A DNA stretch of 64,000 nt from an uncultured Parabacteroides sp. (GTDB taxonomy: Bacteria; Bacteroidota; Bacteroidia; Bacteroidales; Tannerellaceae): NCBI GenBank assembly GCA_949298575.1, contig CASFXH010000026.1, positions 1 through 64,000 on the forward strand, given 5' to 3'. The notes under the pieces are model-generated. The model was not told where the DNA came from, made no database searches, and worked only from the letters and a program-made list of their open reading frames with translations. Shown piece after piece: positions 1 to 9,871 of this stretch; within the stretch, counting starts at the first letter, position 1; every line of letters begins with the position of its first letter. Both the position numbers and the translations under genes were made by a program.

Positions 1-161
1 TCCAGCGGCTGGAACGGTCGTCGCGCACGTGAAATGGGCGTTCCAGCAGCTGGAACGGCCGTCGCGCACGTGAAATGGGCGTTCCAGCAGCTGGAACGGC
101 CGTCGCACGTGTGAAATGGGCGTTCCAGCGGCTGGAACGGCCGTCGCGCACGTGCAGTAAG
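1..161. repeat. Tandem array, 41-bp unit, four copies
   Basis: Units begin at the left edge and at 41, 82 and 123. Each carries the 15-bp palindrome TTCCAGC-N-GCTGGAA, then the palindromes ACGGCCGT and CACGTG, so palindrome centres fall roughly every 10-20 bp. The centre base alternates A or G and copy 3 has a CGCACGTGTG variant. The first copy lacks its first base at the window edge, so the array may continue to the left. The rest of the stretch before glgB (162-317) shows no gene or clear signal. Confidence 0.85.
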
Positions 162-317
162 ATTTTCAGCGTGTTACAAAGATCGTTTTTTCTAAGGGAC
201 AAAAACCTCGCGGAGTTTTTCATGAAAAGCCATGCCAGAAAGGCGCATTTTCCCGGATATAGTCCTTGCGTTTTCGTTTTTATTCCTACCTTTGCTGACT
301 AACCAATTAAAATAATC

Positions 318-2336
318 ATGGAGTCTTTAAATTTGATTAAAAATGATCCGTGGCTAGAACCCTATTCGTCGGCGATAGAAGGGCGTTATCAATATGTGAT
401 TGATAAGGAAAAGAGCTTGACGAATAATGGTAAGCAAACGTTGTCTCAAATGGCGTCCGGTTATCTTTATTTCGGATTGCAAAAACTGCCTAAAGGCTGG
501 GTCTTCCGGGAGTGGGCGCCCAATGCCACGGCGATTTATTTGATCGGTACTTTTAATGATTGGCAAAAGGACGAGAAATACCGGCTGAGGAGCCTGCCGA
601 ACGGCGTATGGGAAATCTCGTTGGGGGAGGATCAATTGCGGCATGGCGATTTGTTCAAGCTGCTGGTCGAGTGGAACGGCGGTTCGGGCGAGCGGATCCC
701 GGCGTGGATCCGTCGGGTCGTGCAGGATCCGGAGACGAAGATCTTCAGCGCGCAAGTCTGGAACCCGGAGAAGCCCTATAAGATCAAATGTAAAAAATTC
801 AAGCCTAAGAAGTCACCTTTATTGATATATGAGTGCCATATCGGGATGGGCACGAAAGATGAGAAAGTCGGCACCTACGATGAGTTCCGGCTGAACGTGC
901 TTCCCCGTGTGGTAAAGGATGGCTATAACGCGATCCAGATCATGGCGATCCAGGAGCATCCCTATTATGGGTCGTTCGGTTATCACGTGAGCAGCTTCTT
1001 CGCCGCGTCGTCTCGTTTCGGTACGCCAGACGATTTGAAGCGCTTGATCGACGAGGCGCATAGCCAAGGGATCGCGGTGATTATGGATATCGTCCATAGC
1101 CACGCGGTCAAGAACGAGGTGGAAGGCTTGGGCCGTTTCGACGGTTCTTATTCACAATATTTCCATGAGGGCGAACGCCGGGAGCATCCCGCTTGGGATT
1201 CCTTGTGTTTCGATTACGGCAAGAACGAGGTGCTGCATTTCCTCTTGTCGAATTGCAAGTTCTGGCTGGACGAGTATAAGTTTGATGGGTTCCGGTTTGA
1301 TGGCGTGACCTCGATGCTTTACTACAGCCATGGCTTGGGCGAGGCGTTCTGCAATTATGGGGATTATTTCAATGGCCATCAAGATGGCGACGCGATCGCT
1401 TACCTGACGTTGGCGAACAAGCTGATCCATGAGGTGAATCCCAACGCGATCACGATCGCGGAGGAAGTGAGCGGCATGCCGGGCTTGGCGGCCAAGATCG
1501 AGGATGGCGGCTATGGTTTCGATTACCGGATGGCCATGAACATCCCGGACTTTTGGATCAAGACGATCAAGGAGAAAAAAGATGAGGATTGGCATCCGTC
1601 CGCCATCTGGTGGGAGACGACCAACCGCCGGGCCGACGAGAAGACGATCAGCTACGCGGAGAGTCACGACCAGGCCTTGGTGGGCGACAAGACCATCATT
1701 TTCCGCCTGATCGATGCCGACATGTATTGGCACATGCAGAAGGATGATCACAATTTCATGGTTGAGCGAGGGATCGCCCTGCATAAGATGATCCGTCTGG
1801 TGACAGCTTCCACGATCAACGGCGGGTATTTGAATTTCATGGGGAATGAGTTCGGCCATCCGGAATGGATCGATTTCCCGCGTGAAGGCAACGGCTGGTC
1901 CTACAAGTACGCCCGCCGGCAATGGGACTTGGTGGATAACATGGACTTGAAGTATCATTTCTTGGGCGATTTCGATCAAGCCATGTTGCGCGTGATTAGC
2001 GGTGTCCGTAATTTCCAGGATACGCCGCTCCTGAAGGTTTGGGATAGCGACGGCGACCAGATCTTGGCTTATCGGCGCAAGGATTTGGTGTTCGTCTTCA
2101 ACTTTAACCCCACCCAATCGTTTACGGGCTATGGCTTCCTGGTGCCGAAGGGCGAATACGAGGTGGTCTTGAATACGGACGCGCCCCAGTTCGGCGGATT
2201 TGGTCTGGCGGACGACAGCGTTCACCATTTCACGCAATACGATCCATTATATAAGAAGGAAAAGAAAGAATGGTTGAAAATCTACATACCGGCACGAAGC
2301 GCCGTGGTCTTAAGGAAAGTCAAACAAAAAAAGTAA
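318..2336 (+). CDS. glgB: 1,4-alpha-glucan branching enzyme, GH13
   Basis: Cytosolic enzyme that makes alpha-1,6 branches in glycogen. The 672-residue protein has an N-terminal CBM48-type domain (about 50-160), a GH13 barrel and a C-terminal beta domain. Region I reads DIVHSHAVKN, region II GFRFDGVTSM with nucleophile D328, region III AEEVSGMPG with acid/base E382, and region IV YAESHDQ with transition-state D451. The VHSH and GVTSM forms resemble the eukaryote-like GlgB subfamily (GH13_8), as is common in Bacteroidetes. The ATG at 318 follows an AT-rich leader. manA starts 7 bp after the stop, suggesting one transcript for sugar-phosphate and glycogen metabolism. Confidence 0.96.
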   Translation: MESLNLIKNDPWLEPYSSAIEGRYQYVIDKEKSLTNNGKQTLSQMASGYLYFGLQKLPKGWVFREWAPNATAIYLIGTFNDWQKDEKYRLRSLPNGVWEISLGEDQLRHGDLFKLLVEWNGGSGERIPAWIRRVVQDPETKIFSAQVWNPEKPYKIKCKKFKPKKSPLLIYECHIGMGTKDEKVGTYDEFRLNVLPRVVKDGYNAIQIMAIQEHPYYGSFGYHVSSFFAASSRFGTPDDLKRLIDEAHSQGIAVIMDIVHSHAVKNEVEGLGRFDGSYSQYFHEGERREHPAWDSLCFDYGKNEVLHFLLSNCKFWLDEYKFDGFRFDGVTSMLYYSHGLGEAFCNYGDYFNGHQDGDAIAYLTLANKLIHEVNPNAITIAEEVSGMPGLAAKIEDGGYGFDYRMAMNIPDFWIKTIKEKKDEDWHPSAIWWETTNRRADEKTISYAESHDQALVGDKTIIFRLIDADMYWHMQKDDHNFMVERGIALHKMIRLVTASTINGGYLNFMGNEFGHPEWIDFPREGNGWSYKYARRQWDLVDNMDLKYHFLGDFDQAMLRVISGVRNFQDTPLLKVWDSDGDQILAYRRKDLVFVFNFNPTQSFTGYGFLVPKGEYEVVLNTDAPQFGGFGLADDSVHHFTQYDPLYKKEKKEWLKIYIPARSAVVLRKVKQKK

Positions 2337-2343
2337 TATAATA

Positions 2344-3321
2344 ATGATGTTGTATCCATTTACATTTAAACCCATCCTGAAGAAGATCATTTGGGGTGGT
2401 TCCGCGATTTGCCCGTTTAAGGAAATCTCTCCCGTAGAGGAAGGCATAGGCGAGAGCTGGGAGCTGTCGCATGTCGAGGGCAATTATTCGGTCGTGGCGA
2501 ATGGTGAGTTGGAAGGGAAGTCGTTGGATGATTTGATTCGTCAGTTCGGGCCTCAATTGCTTGGCCAAAAAGTGGTGGATCGTTTCGGGACGACGTTCCC
2601 CTTATTGATCAAGTTTATCGATGCCCGCGATAATTTGTCGATCCAAGTGCATCCGAACGATGAGTTGGCGAAGGCTCGTCACAATTCGTTTGGCAAAACG
2701 GAGATGTGGTACGTGATCAAGGCGACGAAAGACGCTTGCCTTTATTCGGGCTTCTCCAAGCAGATCGACGCGGAAGAGTATGTCCAACGGGTCAAAGACA
2801 ATACGTTCATGGATGTTTTGCAACGCTATCATGTCAACGAGGGCGATGTCTTCTTCTTGCCGGCCGGCCGGGTGCACGCGATTGGCGCGGGTTGCTTTAT
2901 CGCCGAGATCCAGCAGACCAGCAACATCACCTACCGTATCTATGATTATAACCGGAAAGACGCGAATGGCAATACGCGTGAGTTGCATACGGAGTTGGCG
3001 AAAGACGCGATCGATTACACGTGGTATCCCGATTACCGTACGCATTACAAGGCGCATACGAACGCGACCATCGAATTGGCGAATTGCAAGTATTTCACGA
3101 CCAACTTGATGGATGTCGACGCGATGATGAGCCGCGATTTCTCGGAGCTGGATTCGTTCGTGGTCTATATTTGCATGGAAGGGAAAGCTTCCGTGTCGGA
3201 TGATAAAGGCAATCAGATTTTCGTGCATCAAGGACAAACGATCTTGATGCCGGCCGACACGAAAGGCGTGACGATCTCGCCCGCGCCAAAGGCGAAGTTC
3301 ATGGAGACGTATATTGGATAA
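2344..3321 (+). CDS. manA: Mannose-6-phosphate isomerase, class I
   Basis: Zinc enzyme interconverting mannose 6-phosphate and fructose 6-phosphate in the cytosol. The 325-residue length matches the short bacterial type I enzymes. Visible motifs are QVHPND, GKTEMWYV and the metal-site segment AGRVHAIG, followed by the C-terminal cupin half. Two consecutive ATG codons (2344, 2347) make the exact start uncertain by one residue. It lies 7 bp after glgB and probably shares its transcript. Confidence 0.94.
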   Translation: MMLYPFTFKPILKKIIWGGSAICPFKEISPVEEGIGESWELSHVEGNYSVVANGELEGKSLDDLIRQFGPQLLGQKVVDRFGTTFPLLIKFIDARDNLSIQVHPNDELAKARHNSFGKTEMWYVIKATKDACLYSGFSKQIDAEEYVQRVKDNTFMDVLQRYHVNEGDVFFLPAGRVHAIGAGCFIAEIQQTSNITYRIYDYNRKDANGNTRELHTELAKDAIDYTWYPDYRTHYKAHTNATIELANCKYFTTNLMDVDAMMSRDFSELDSFVVYICMEGKASVSDDKGNQIFVHQGQTILMPADTKGVTISPAPKAKFMETYIG

Positions 3322-3414
3322 GCAAGTTATGTTTTGTGATCGAGGTCGCTGCCTTGACGCGATCAAGGTGGCTACCTCATTTTTATTTTAAGGTAAGACA
3401 AAAAACTTCTGGAT

Positions 3415-5103
3415 ATGGCAGACGACAAGAAGGTCATCTTCTCAATGGTGGGCGTGAACAAGATTTTCCCGCCACAGAAGCAAGTATTGAAAAACATCTA
3501 TCTCTCGTTCTTCTATGGAGCCAAGATCGGCATCATCGGTTTGAATGGCTCGGGCAAGTCGACGTTGTTGAAAATCATCGCCGGGCTCGACAAGGATTAC
3601 CAGGGAGAGGTCGTGTTCTCGCCGGGTTACTCGGTCGGGTATTTGGAGCAGGATCCGAAGCTGGAGCCGGGCAAGACGGTTAAAGAGGTCGTGCAGGAAG
3701 GCGTGCGGGAGGTCGTGGATCTTTTGAAAGAATACGAGGCGGTGAACGAGCGCTTTGGCGACCCTGAGGTCTTGGAGGATCCGGATAAAATGGACGCGCT
3801 GATCAACAAGCAGGCTGAATTGCAAGACAAGATCGACGCGATGGACGCTTGGAACTTGGACACCAAGCTGGAACGGGCGATGGACGCTTTGCGTTGTCCG
3901 CCAGAGGACCAGGTGGTCGATACCTTGTCGGGGGGCGAGCGTCGCCGGGTGGCCTTGTGCCGTTTGTTGTTGAGGCAGCCGGACGTGCTTCTATTGGATG
4001 AGCCGACCAACCATTTGGACGCGGAATCGATCGATTGGTTAGAGCAGCATTTGCAACAATACGCCGGGACGGTGATCTGCATCACGCACGACCGGTATTT
4101 CCTGGACCACGTGGCCGGTTGGATCCTGGAGCTGGATCGGGGAGAAGGCATCCCATGGAAAGGCAATTATTCCTCTTGGCTGGACCAGAAAACCAAGCGG
4201 ATGGCGCAAGAGGAGAAGCAGGCTAGCAAACGCCGGAAGACCTTGGAGCGCGAGCTGGAATGGATTAACATGGCGCCCAAGGCCCGGCACGCGAAAGGGA
4301 AAGCCCGCCTGAACTCTTACGAGCGCTTGCTGAACGAGGATCAGAAAGAACGGGAAGCGAAATTGGAAATCTTCATCCCCAATGGCCCGCGATTGGGCAA
4401 TAAGGTGATCGAGGCGCACCATGTGGCGAAAGCTTTTGGAGATAAGCTCTTGTTTGATGATTTGAATTTTACGCTTCCTCCCAATGGCATCGTGGGCGTG
4501 ATTGGTCCGAATGGCGCCGGTAAGACGACGTTGTTCAAGATGATCATGGGACTGGAGCCGATCGATAAGGGGAGCTTTGAGGTCGGGGAGACCGTGACGA
4601 TCGGTTACGCCGACCAGACCCATAAGGATATTGACCCGAATAAGACGGTTTATCAGGTCGTCTCGGGTGGCCAGGAATTCATTCGTCTGGGCGATAAGGA
4701 AGTGAATAGCAGGGCTTATTTGTCGAAATTCAATTTCTCGGGTTCCGACCAGGAGAAGTTGTGCGGGGTCTTGTCGGGTGGCGAGCGGAATCGCTTGCAT
4801 CTGGCCTTGACCTTGAAGGCCGGCGCGAACGTTCTTTTGCTCGACGAGCCGACCAACGACATCGACGTGAACACGCTGCGGGCCCTCGAGGAAGGCCTGG
4901 AGAATTTCGCGGGGTGCGCGGTGGTGGTTTCGCACGACCGTTGGTTCTTGGATCGTATTTGCACGCACATCCTTTCGTTCGAGGGCGATTCGAACGTGGT
5001 TTACTATGAGGGGACTTATTCCGAGTATGAAGCCTACAAGCGGAAAGAGATGGGCTATGTGGAGCCGAAGCGGGTTCGCTATCGGAAATTGATCGCCGAT
5101 TGA
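3415..5103 (+). CDS. ettA: ABC-F ATPase, EttA-type translation factor
   Basis: The 562-residue protein has two ABC ATPase domains and no membrane segment, so it belongs to the ABC-F class that acts at the ribosome. Walker A motifs are GLNGSGKS and GPNGAGKT, signature motifs LSGGERRR and LSGGERNR, and Walker B segments LLLDEPTNHLD and LLLDEPTNDID. The charged inter-domain linker between the cassettes and the C-terminal segment SEYEAYKRKEMG fit EttA (energy-dependent translational throttle). In EttA the protein binds the ribosomal E site and couples translation to ATP/ADP ratio. It follows manA by 93 bp in the same direction. Confidence 0.93.
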   Translation: MADDKKVIFSMVGVNKIFPPQKQVLKNIYLSFFYGAKIGIIGLNGSGKSTLLKIIAGLDKDYQGEVVFSPGYSVGYLEQDPKLEPGKTVKEVVQEGVREVVDLLKEYEAVNERFGDPEVLEDPDKMDALINKQAELQDKIDAMDAWNLDTKLERAMDALRCPPEDQVVDTLSGGERRRVALCRLLLRQPDVLLLDEPTNHLDAESIDWLEQHLQQYAGTVICITHDRYFLDHVAGWILELDRGEGIPWKGNYSSWLDQKTKRMAQEEKQASKRRKTLERELEWINMAPKARHAKGKARLNSYERLLNEDQKEREAKLEIFIPNGPRLGNKVIEAHHVAKAFGDKLLFDDLNFTLPPNGIVGVIGPNGAGKTTLFKMIMGLEPIDKGSFEVGETVTIGYADQTHKDIDPNKTVYQVVSGGQEFIRLGDKEVNSRAYLSKFNFSGSDQEKLCGVLSGGERNRLHLALTLKAGANVLLLDEPTNDIDVNTLRALEEGLENFAGCAVVVSHDRWFLDRICTHILSFEGDSNVVYYEGTYSEYEAYKRKEMGYVEPKRVRYRKLIAD

Positions 5104-5187
5104 GTGTGGCGGTGCCAGCGTACGGAGGTGGCAAGGGCCTCCCTGGACGGGGGATTAAAAGGGATAAATTATATAATAAATAGGTAT

Positions 5188-5841
5188 ATGAAGAAAAGAA
5201 TGCTTTTGTGGGCCGCGCTTATGGTATGCGGCCTTGGCCTGTCGGGGGAAGCGATTGCCCAAAAGACAGTGAAGTTGTTTAATGGAAAAGACTTGTCGAA
5301 CTGGAATTTCGTGGTCGATAAGAACGCCGTGCCGGCGGAGCAAGTCTTTTCGGTCGAGGGTGGCCTGATCCACATCAAGGGCAATCCCTTCGGCTACATG
5401 TATACGAAAGAGAAGTACGCGAACTACAAGCTGCACGTCGAGTGGCGCTGGCCGGAGGGCGTGGAGTCGAATAGCGGAATCTTCTTGTTGATCGCGGATC
5501 CGAAGAATCCGTTCCCGAACGGGATCGAGTGCCAGCTTCACGCGGGCGACGCGGGCGATTTCGTCTTGTTGGGCGGTTCCGATTTGGTGGAGTATCAGCA
5601 ACGCCCCGGAACGGAACGTCCGCAATTCCCGGTGGTGAAAAAACACGCGGAGTCGAGCGAGAAGCCTGCTGGCGAGTGGAACGAGGCCAATATCTTCGTG
5701 AAAGATGGCGTGATCACGGTCTATGTGAACGGCGTTTACCAGAATACGGGAACGAACGAGGTGAAGGAAGGATTCATTGGTCTCCAAAGTGAGGGCAAGG
5801 ATGTCCAATTCCGGAACGTGACGCTGACGAAATGGGAATAA
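5188..5841 (+). CDS. Secreted DUF1080 / 3-keto-disaccharide hydrolase domain protein
   Basis: The ATG at 5188 is preferred over an in-frame upstream start at 5104 because it gives a clean signal peptide (MKKRMLLWAALMVCGLGL, cleavage near AIAQ) and lies just after an AT-rich leader. The mature part is a single concanavalin-like beta-jellyroll of about 195 residues, starting KLFNGKDLSNW, with SGIFLLI and ECQLHAGDAGDF typical of DUF1080 (PF06439). Members act on sugars outside the cytoplasm, and some hydrolyse 3-keto-glycosides; the substrate here is not deducible. It sits between ettA and glyA. Confidence 0.88.
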   Translation: MKKRMLLWAALMVCGLGLSGEAIAQKTVKLFNGKDLSNWNFVVDKNAVPAEQVFSVEGGLIHIKGNPFGYMYTKEKYANYKLHVEWRWPEGVESNSGIFLLIADPKNPFPNGIECQLHAGDAGDFVLLGGSDLVEYQQRPGTERPQFPVVKKHAESSEKPAGEWNEANIFVKDGVITVYVNGVYQNTGTNEVKEGFIGLQSEGKDVQFRNVTLTKWE

Positions 5842-5876
5842 ACGAATAATTTAAATCAGTAGCATAATTTATAGGG

Positions 5877-7157
5877 ATGAAAAAAGACAGTGTCATTTTT
5901 GACATCATTGAGAAGGAGCGTCAACGCCAACTGAAAGGCATTGAGTTGATCGCTTCCGAGAATTTTGTGAGTGACCAAGTCATGCAAGCGATGGGTAGTT
6001 GCCTGACCAACAAATACGCGGAAGGCTATCCCGGGCATCGTTACTATGGCGGGTGCGAGGTGGTCGACCAGAGCGAGACGATCGCGATCGAGCGCCTGAA
6101 GAAGCTCTTCAACGCGGAATGGGCTAACGTGCAACCGCATTCGGGCGCTCAGGCGAACGCCGCGGTCCTTTTGGCCGTATTGAATCCGGGCGATACGTTT
6201 TTGGGATTGAATTTGGCGCATGGCGGCCACTTGTCGCATGGATCTCCAGTCAATAGTTCGGGTATCCTTTATCGCGCGACGGAATATAACGTCAAGGAAG
6301 AGACCGGTCGGGTGGATTATGACCAGATGGAGGAGGTCGCTTTGCGCGAGAAACCGAAATTGATCATCGGTGGTGGCTCGGCCTATTCCCGGGAATGGGA
6401 TTACAAACGGATGCGGGAGATCGCGGACAAGGTCGGCGCTTTGCTGATGATCGACATGGCGCATCCGGCGGGCTTGATCGCCGCGGGCTTGTTGAATAAC
6501 CCGTTGGAGTATGCGCATATCGTGACCTCCACGACGCATAAGACTTTGCGCGGCCCGCGGGGTGGCATCATTTTGTTGGGGAAAGACTTTGATAATCCTT
6601 GGGGTAAGAAAACGCCCAAAGGGGTTGTCAAGAAGATGTCCCAGTTATTGGATTCGGCCGTATTCCCGGGGACTCAAGGTGGCCCGTTGGAGCATGTGAT
6701 CGCGGCGAAGGCGGTCGCTTTCGGCGAGGCGTTGGAGCCGGAGTATAAGGTCTATCAGAAGCAAGTCAAGGCGAACGCCGCCACGATGGCCCAAGCCTTC
6801 ATGGATATGGGGTATAAGATCATTTCCGACGGTACGGACAACCACAGCATGTTGATCGATTTGCGGCCGAAGTTCCCCGACTTGACGGGTAAGGTCGCGG
6901 AGAAGGCACTTGTATCCGCTGATATTACGGTGAACAAGAACATGGTGCCGTTTGACAGCCGTTCCGCGTTCCAGACTTCCGGTATCCGTGTCGGTACGCC
7001 GGCGATCACGACTCGTGGCGCCAAGGAGCCTCTGATGGGCGAGATCGTGGAGATGATCGATACGGTCTTGTCGGATCCGGAGAACGAGAAGACCATCACT
7101 TCCGTACGGGAGAAAGTCAACGCGATGATGAAGGATTATCCTCTATTCGCTTGGTGA
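5877..7157 (+). CDS. glyA: Serine hydroxymethyltransferase
   Basis: PLP enzyme that converts serine and tetrahydrofolate to glycine and 5,10-methylene-tetrahydrofolate. The 426-residue sequence is full length: IELIASENF near the N-terminus, [19 protein letters not shown], and the PLP lysine K222 in [14 protein letters not shown]. The start ATG at 5877 gives MKKDSVIFD. The downstream GH20 gene starts 35 bp after the stop. Together with fhs at 57 kb this supplies one-carbon units. Confidence 0.97.
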   Translation: MKKDSVIFDIIEKERQRQLKGIELIASENFVSDQVMQAMGSCLTNKYAEGYPGHRYYGGCEVVDQSETIAIERLKKLFNAEWANVQPHSGAQANAAVLLAVLNPGDTFLGLNLAHGGHLSHGSPVNSSGILYRATEYNVKEETGRVDYDQMEEVALREKPKLIIGGGSAYSREWDYKRMREIADKVGALLMIDMAHPAGLIAAGLLNNPLEYAHIVTSTTHKTLRGPRGGIILLGKDFDNPWGKKTPKGVVKKMSQLLDSAVFPGTQGGPLEHVIAAKAVAFGEALEPEYKVYQKQVKANAATMAQAFMDMGYKIISDGTDNHSMLIDLRPKFPDLTGKVAEKALVSADITVNKNMVPFDSRSAFQTSGIRVGTPAITTRGAKEPLMGEIVEMIDTVLSDPENEKTITSVREKVNAMMKDYPLFAW

Positions 7158-7192
7158 AACTGATTTATAAATTAAATAACAAAGGAAGGACA

Positions 7193-9547
7193 ATGAAAAA
7201 GTTCTTAGTGTCATTATGTGTGGGTGTTTCGCTCGCGGTTTTGACCTCCTGTGGGGGAACCGAAGAAGTGAAACCCTATAATCGAGGGATAAACATTATT
7301 CCTACGCCTGTTAGTCTGGAACAAAAGACGGGTTTCTTTAAACTTGGCTCTAGCATGAAAATTTACGCTTCCTCACCGGAGGCGAAAGTGGTAGGCGAGT
7401 TTTTTGCCGCGAAATTGAACCAGCCGACGGGTTATAGCATTACGGTTGTCGACGACAGTGAACCGTCGCGAGGAATCGCTCTTTTGATCGACTCGTCCGT
7501 AGACGTGAACGATGAGGGCTATCTTTTGGATATGGACGAGAAGAAACTGACGATCCGGGCTAAGACCCCGCAAGGCCTTTTCTATGGCATGCAGACGTTC
7601 TTGCAATTGTTGCCAGCCGAGATCGAAAGTTCGACAGTGGTCGAGGGGATCTATTGGAAGACTCCGGTGGTCTCCATCAAGGATGAGCCGCGGTTTGGTT
7701 ACCGGGGAATCATGCTTGACCCCTGCCGCCACTTCATGCCGGTCGAGAACGTGAAGAAATACATCGACGTCTTGTCGCTTTTCAAGATCAACCGTTTACA
7801 TTGGCATTTGACGGATGATCAAGGTTGGCGAATCGAGATCAAGAAATACCCGAAGCTGACGGAGGTCGGTTCTAAACGCGTCGAAGGTGAGGGTACGGAG
7901 CATGGCGGTTTCTATACGCAAGAGGAGATCAAGGAGGTGGTTCAATATGCTGCCGATCATTTCATCACGGTCATTCCAGAATTGGAATTGCCGGGACATG
8001 AGATGGCGGCCATCGCGGCCTATCCGGAACTCTCTTGTAAAGGCGAGCCGGGGACTCCACGGATCATTTGGGGTGTGGAAGACATCGTCATGTGCCCGGG
8101 TAAAGAAGATATGTTCGAGTTCCTGGAGGACGTGATCGACGAGATGGTACCGCTCTTCCCGAGCGAGTATTTCCATATCGGTGGTGATGAGTGCCCCAAG
8201 ACGAGCTGGGAGAAATGTCCGCTTTGTCAAGCTCGCATCCGCAAGGAAGGCTTGAGGGATGACAAGGAGCATACGGCCGAGGAGAAACTCCAAAGCTATG
8301 TCGTTCAGCGCATGGAAAAATATTTGGCGACTAAAGGCAAGAAGATCATCGGTTGGGATGAGATCCTGGAAGGTGGTTTGGCGCCGACCGCAACGGTCAT
8401 GTCCTGGCGAGGAGAGCAAGGGGGTATCGCCGCGGCGTCTATGGACCATACGGTGATCATGACGCCGGGTGGAAACGGCATGTATCTTGACGCTTATCAA
8501 GGCGACTCGAAGATCGAGCCAGTCACGATTGGTGGTTACACGCCGCTGGAGAAGACTTACAGCTACAACCCGATCCCTGACACCTTGGCCCAAATCGGAA
8601 AAGGCGATATGATCCTTGGCGTACAAGGCAATACATGGGCGGAATATATGTATACGGAGGAAAAACGGGATTACATGATCTTCCCGCGTATCCTGGCCGT
8701 GGCCGAGATTGGTTGGACACCGCTAGACCGGAAGGACTACAAGGACTTTGAGCGCCGTGTGGAGAACGCTTATGTCCGCCTCGACGCGCATGGCGTGAAC
8801 TATCATATCCCGCTGCCCGAGCAGCCGAATGGCTCATGCGACTTCGTGGCCTTTACGGATAAGGCGACGTTGACGTTCCAAACCAGTCGTCCGGTCAAGA
8901 TGGTCTATACGTTGGATGGTTCTGAGCCGACGCCCGCTTCGACAGCCTATACGGCTCCGATCGAGCTTACGGAAACCACGACGCTGAAGATCGCCTCTGT
9001 TCTCCCGTCGGAAAAGATGAGCCGTGTCCGTACGATTCAAGTCGAGAAGCAGCCGTTGGCGCCCGCCAAGACGGTTGATAAGACTACGCCGGGCCTCTCA
9101 ATGGAAGTCTATGACGGGATGTATCTTTCTGTCGCGGATTTTGAGGCGAAGAAACCCCAACCTCGTGCCAAGAAAGTGATCACCAAGACCCGCGAGTTGA
9201 CGGCGCAAGTGCCCGCTCCCGAGTCGATGCGTGGTGTGAAACAATATGCGGCGGTCGCTACGGGTTATGTCAATATCCCGGCTGATGGTGTTTACTTCAT
9301 CTCCTCGAATCTGGAGGAAGTCTGGATTGATGGCAAGTTGATGGTGAATAATGGTGGCGAGGTAAAACGTTTCTCTCGTCATGATACGTCAGCCGCTTTA
9401 GCGAAGGGTCTGCATGAGATCAAGTTGGTCTTCTTAGGTCACATTATCGGTGGTTGGCCTTCCAATTGGAATGACGGCAGTGTTAGTCTCCGCGAGGCGA
9501 ACGCGACGGAGTTTACGGCGATCACGCCGGAGATGCTTTCCCATTGA
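7193..9547 (+). CDS. GH20 beta-N-acetylhexosaminidase lipoprotein
   Basis: Exo-enzyme releasing terminal GlcNAc or GalNAc from host or dietary glycans, predicted to be lipid-anchored. The ATG at 7193 gives MKKFLVSLCVGVSL and a lipobox LTSCGG; an in-frame start at 7151 overlapping glyA is less likely. Order: GH20 N-terminal domain (about 40-150), catalytic barrel with the Asp-Glu pair D332-E333 in HIGGDECPK, a chitobiase-type C-terminal domain (TLDGSEPT), and a last 150 residues resembling a PA14-like carbohydrate-binding fold. Length 784 residues. A terminator follows. A second GH20 with different C-terminal modules lies at 61 kb. Confidence 0.94.
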   Translation: MKKFLVSLCVGVSLAVLTSCGGTEEVKPYNRGINIIPTPVSLEQKTGFFKLGSSMKIYASSPEAKVVGEFFAAKLNQPTGYSITVVDDSEPSRGIALLIDSSVDVNDEGYLLDMDEKKLTIRAKTPQGLFYGMQTFLQLLPAEIESSTVVEGIYWKTPVVSIKDEPRFGYRGIMLDPCRHFMPVENVKKYIDVLSLFKINRLHWHLTDDQGWRIEIKKYPKLTEVGSKRVEGEGTEHGGFYTQEEIKEVVQYAADHFITVIPELELPGHEMAAIAAYPELSCKGEPGTPRIIWGVEDIVMCPGKEDMFEFLEDVIDEMVPLFPSEYFHIGGDECPKTSWEKCPLCQARIRKEGLRDDKEHTAEEKLQSYVVQRMEKYLATKGKKIIGWDEILEGGLAPTATVMSWRGEQGGIAAASMDHTVIMTPGGNGMYLDAYQGDSKIEPVTIGGYTPLEKTYSYNPIPDTLAQIGKGDMILGVQGNTWAEYMYTEEKRDYMIFPRILAVAEIGWTPLDRKDYKDFERRVENAYVRLDAHGVNYHIPLPEQPNGSCDFVAFTDKATLTFQTSRPVKMVYTLDGSEPTPASTAYTAPIELTETTTLKIASVLPSEKMSRVRTIQVEKQPLAPAKTVDKTTPGLSMEVYDGMYLSVADFEAKKPQPRAKKVITKTRELTAQVPAPESMRGVKQYAAVATGYVNIPADGVYFISSNLEEVWIDGKLMVNNGGEVKRFSRHDTSAALAKGLHEIKLVFLGHIIGGWPSNWNDGSVSLREANATEFTAITPEMLSH

Positions 9548-9576
9548 TGGAAGAGTCCAAGGAATAGATGAAAACG

Positions 9577-9616
9577 AAGAGGGGGGCGTGCCGAGAGAGG
9601 TACGCCCTCTTTTGGC
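9577..9616 (+). terminator. Rho-independent terminator after GH20 gene
   Basis: GAAGAGGGGGGCGTGCC pairs with GGTACGCCCTCTT around a short GAGA-type loop and is followed by TTTTGG. It lies 30 bp past the GH20 stop. Confidence 0.8.
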
Positions 9617-9708
9617 TATTGAGCGCTCGTGAAGCTTGTGCGGAAAGCTCTCTTTTATAAAGGAAAAGGTGAAATGTTGCCCCTGGCGAGAGACTCCTTT
9701 TCATAATA

Positions 9709-9800
9709 GGCATTATTAGGTGCTTACAATGGGCATTATTAGGTGCTTACAATAGGCATTATAAAGAGGTAATAATAGGCATTATAATAACTCACGCAAA
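9709..9800. repeat. Phased array, 23-bp step, four copies
   Basis: GGCATTAT-type cores begin at 9709, 9732, 9755 and 9778, exactly 23 bp apart. The best copies show the inverted repeat TAATA-GGCAT-TATTA followed by AGGTGCTTAC. It lies between the convergent GH20 and AraC genes. The rest of the gap 9548-9871 holds the terminator and no gene. The array is related in sequence to the one at 45186. Confidence 0.85.
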
Positions 9801-9871
9801 GCGGGCAACGATTATCTAGGTAGGTCGCGGAAAGTTCAGTTCATTTCCAGTCGCACGGTAGCGTGCTCTTC

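Noticed and set aside
75..302. 75-codon frame over the 41-bp repeats
   Set aside because: Starts inside the tandem repeat and shows no domain or promoter.
1152..2237. 361-codon minus-strand frame opposite glgB
   Set aside because: Antisense shadow of a fully conserved GH13 enzyme; no signal or domain.
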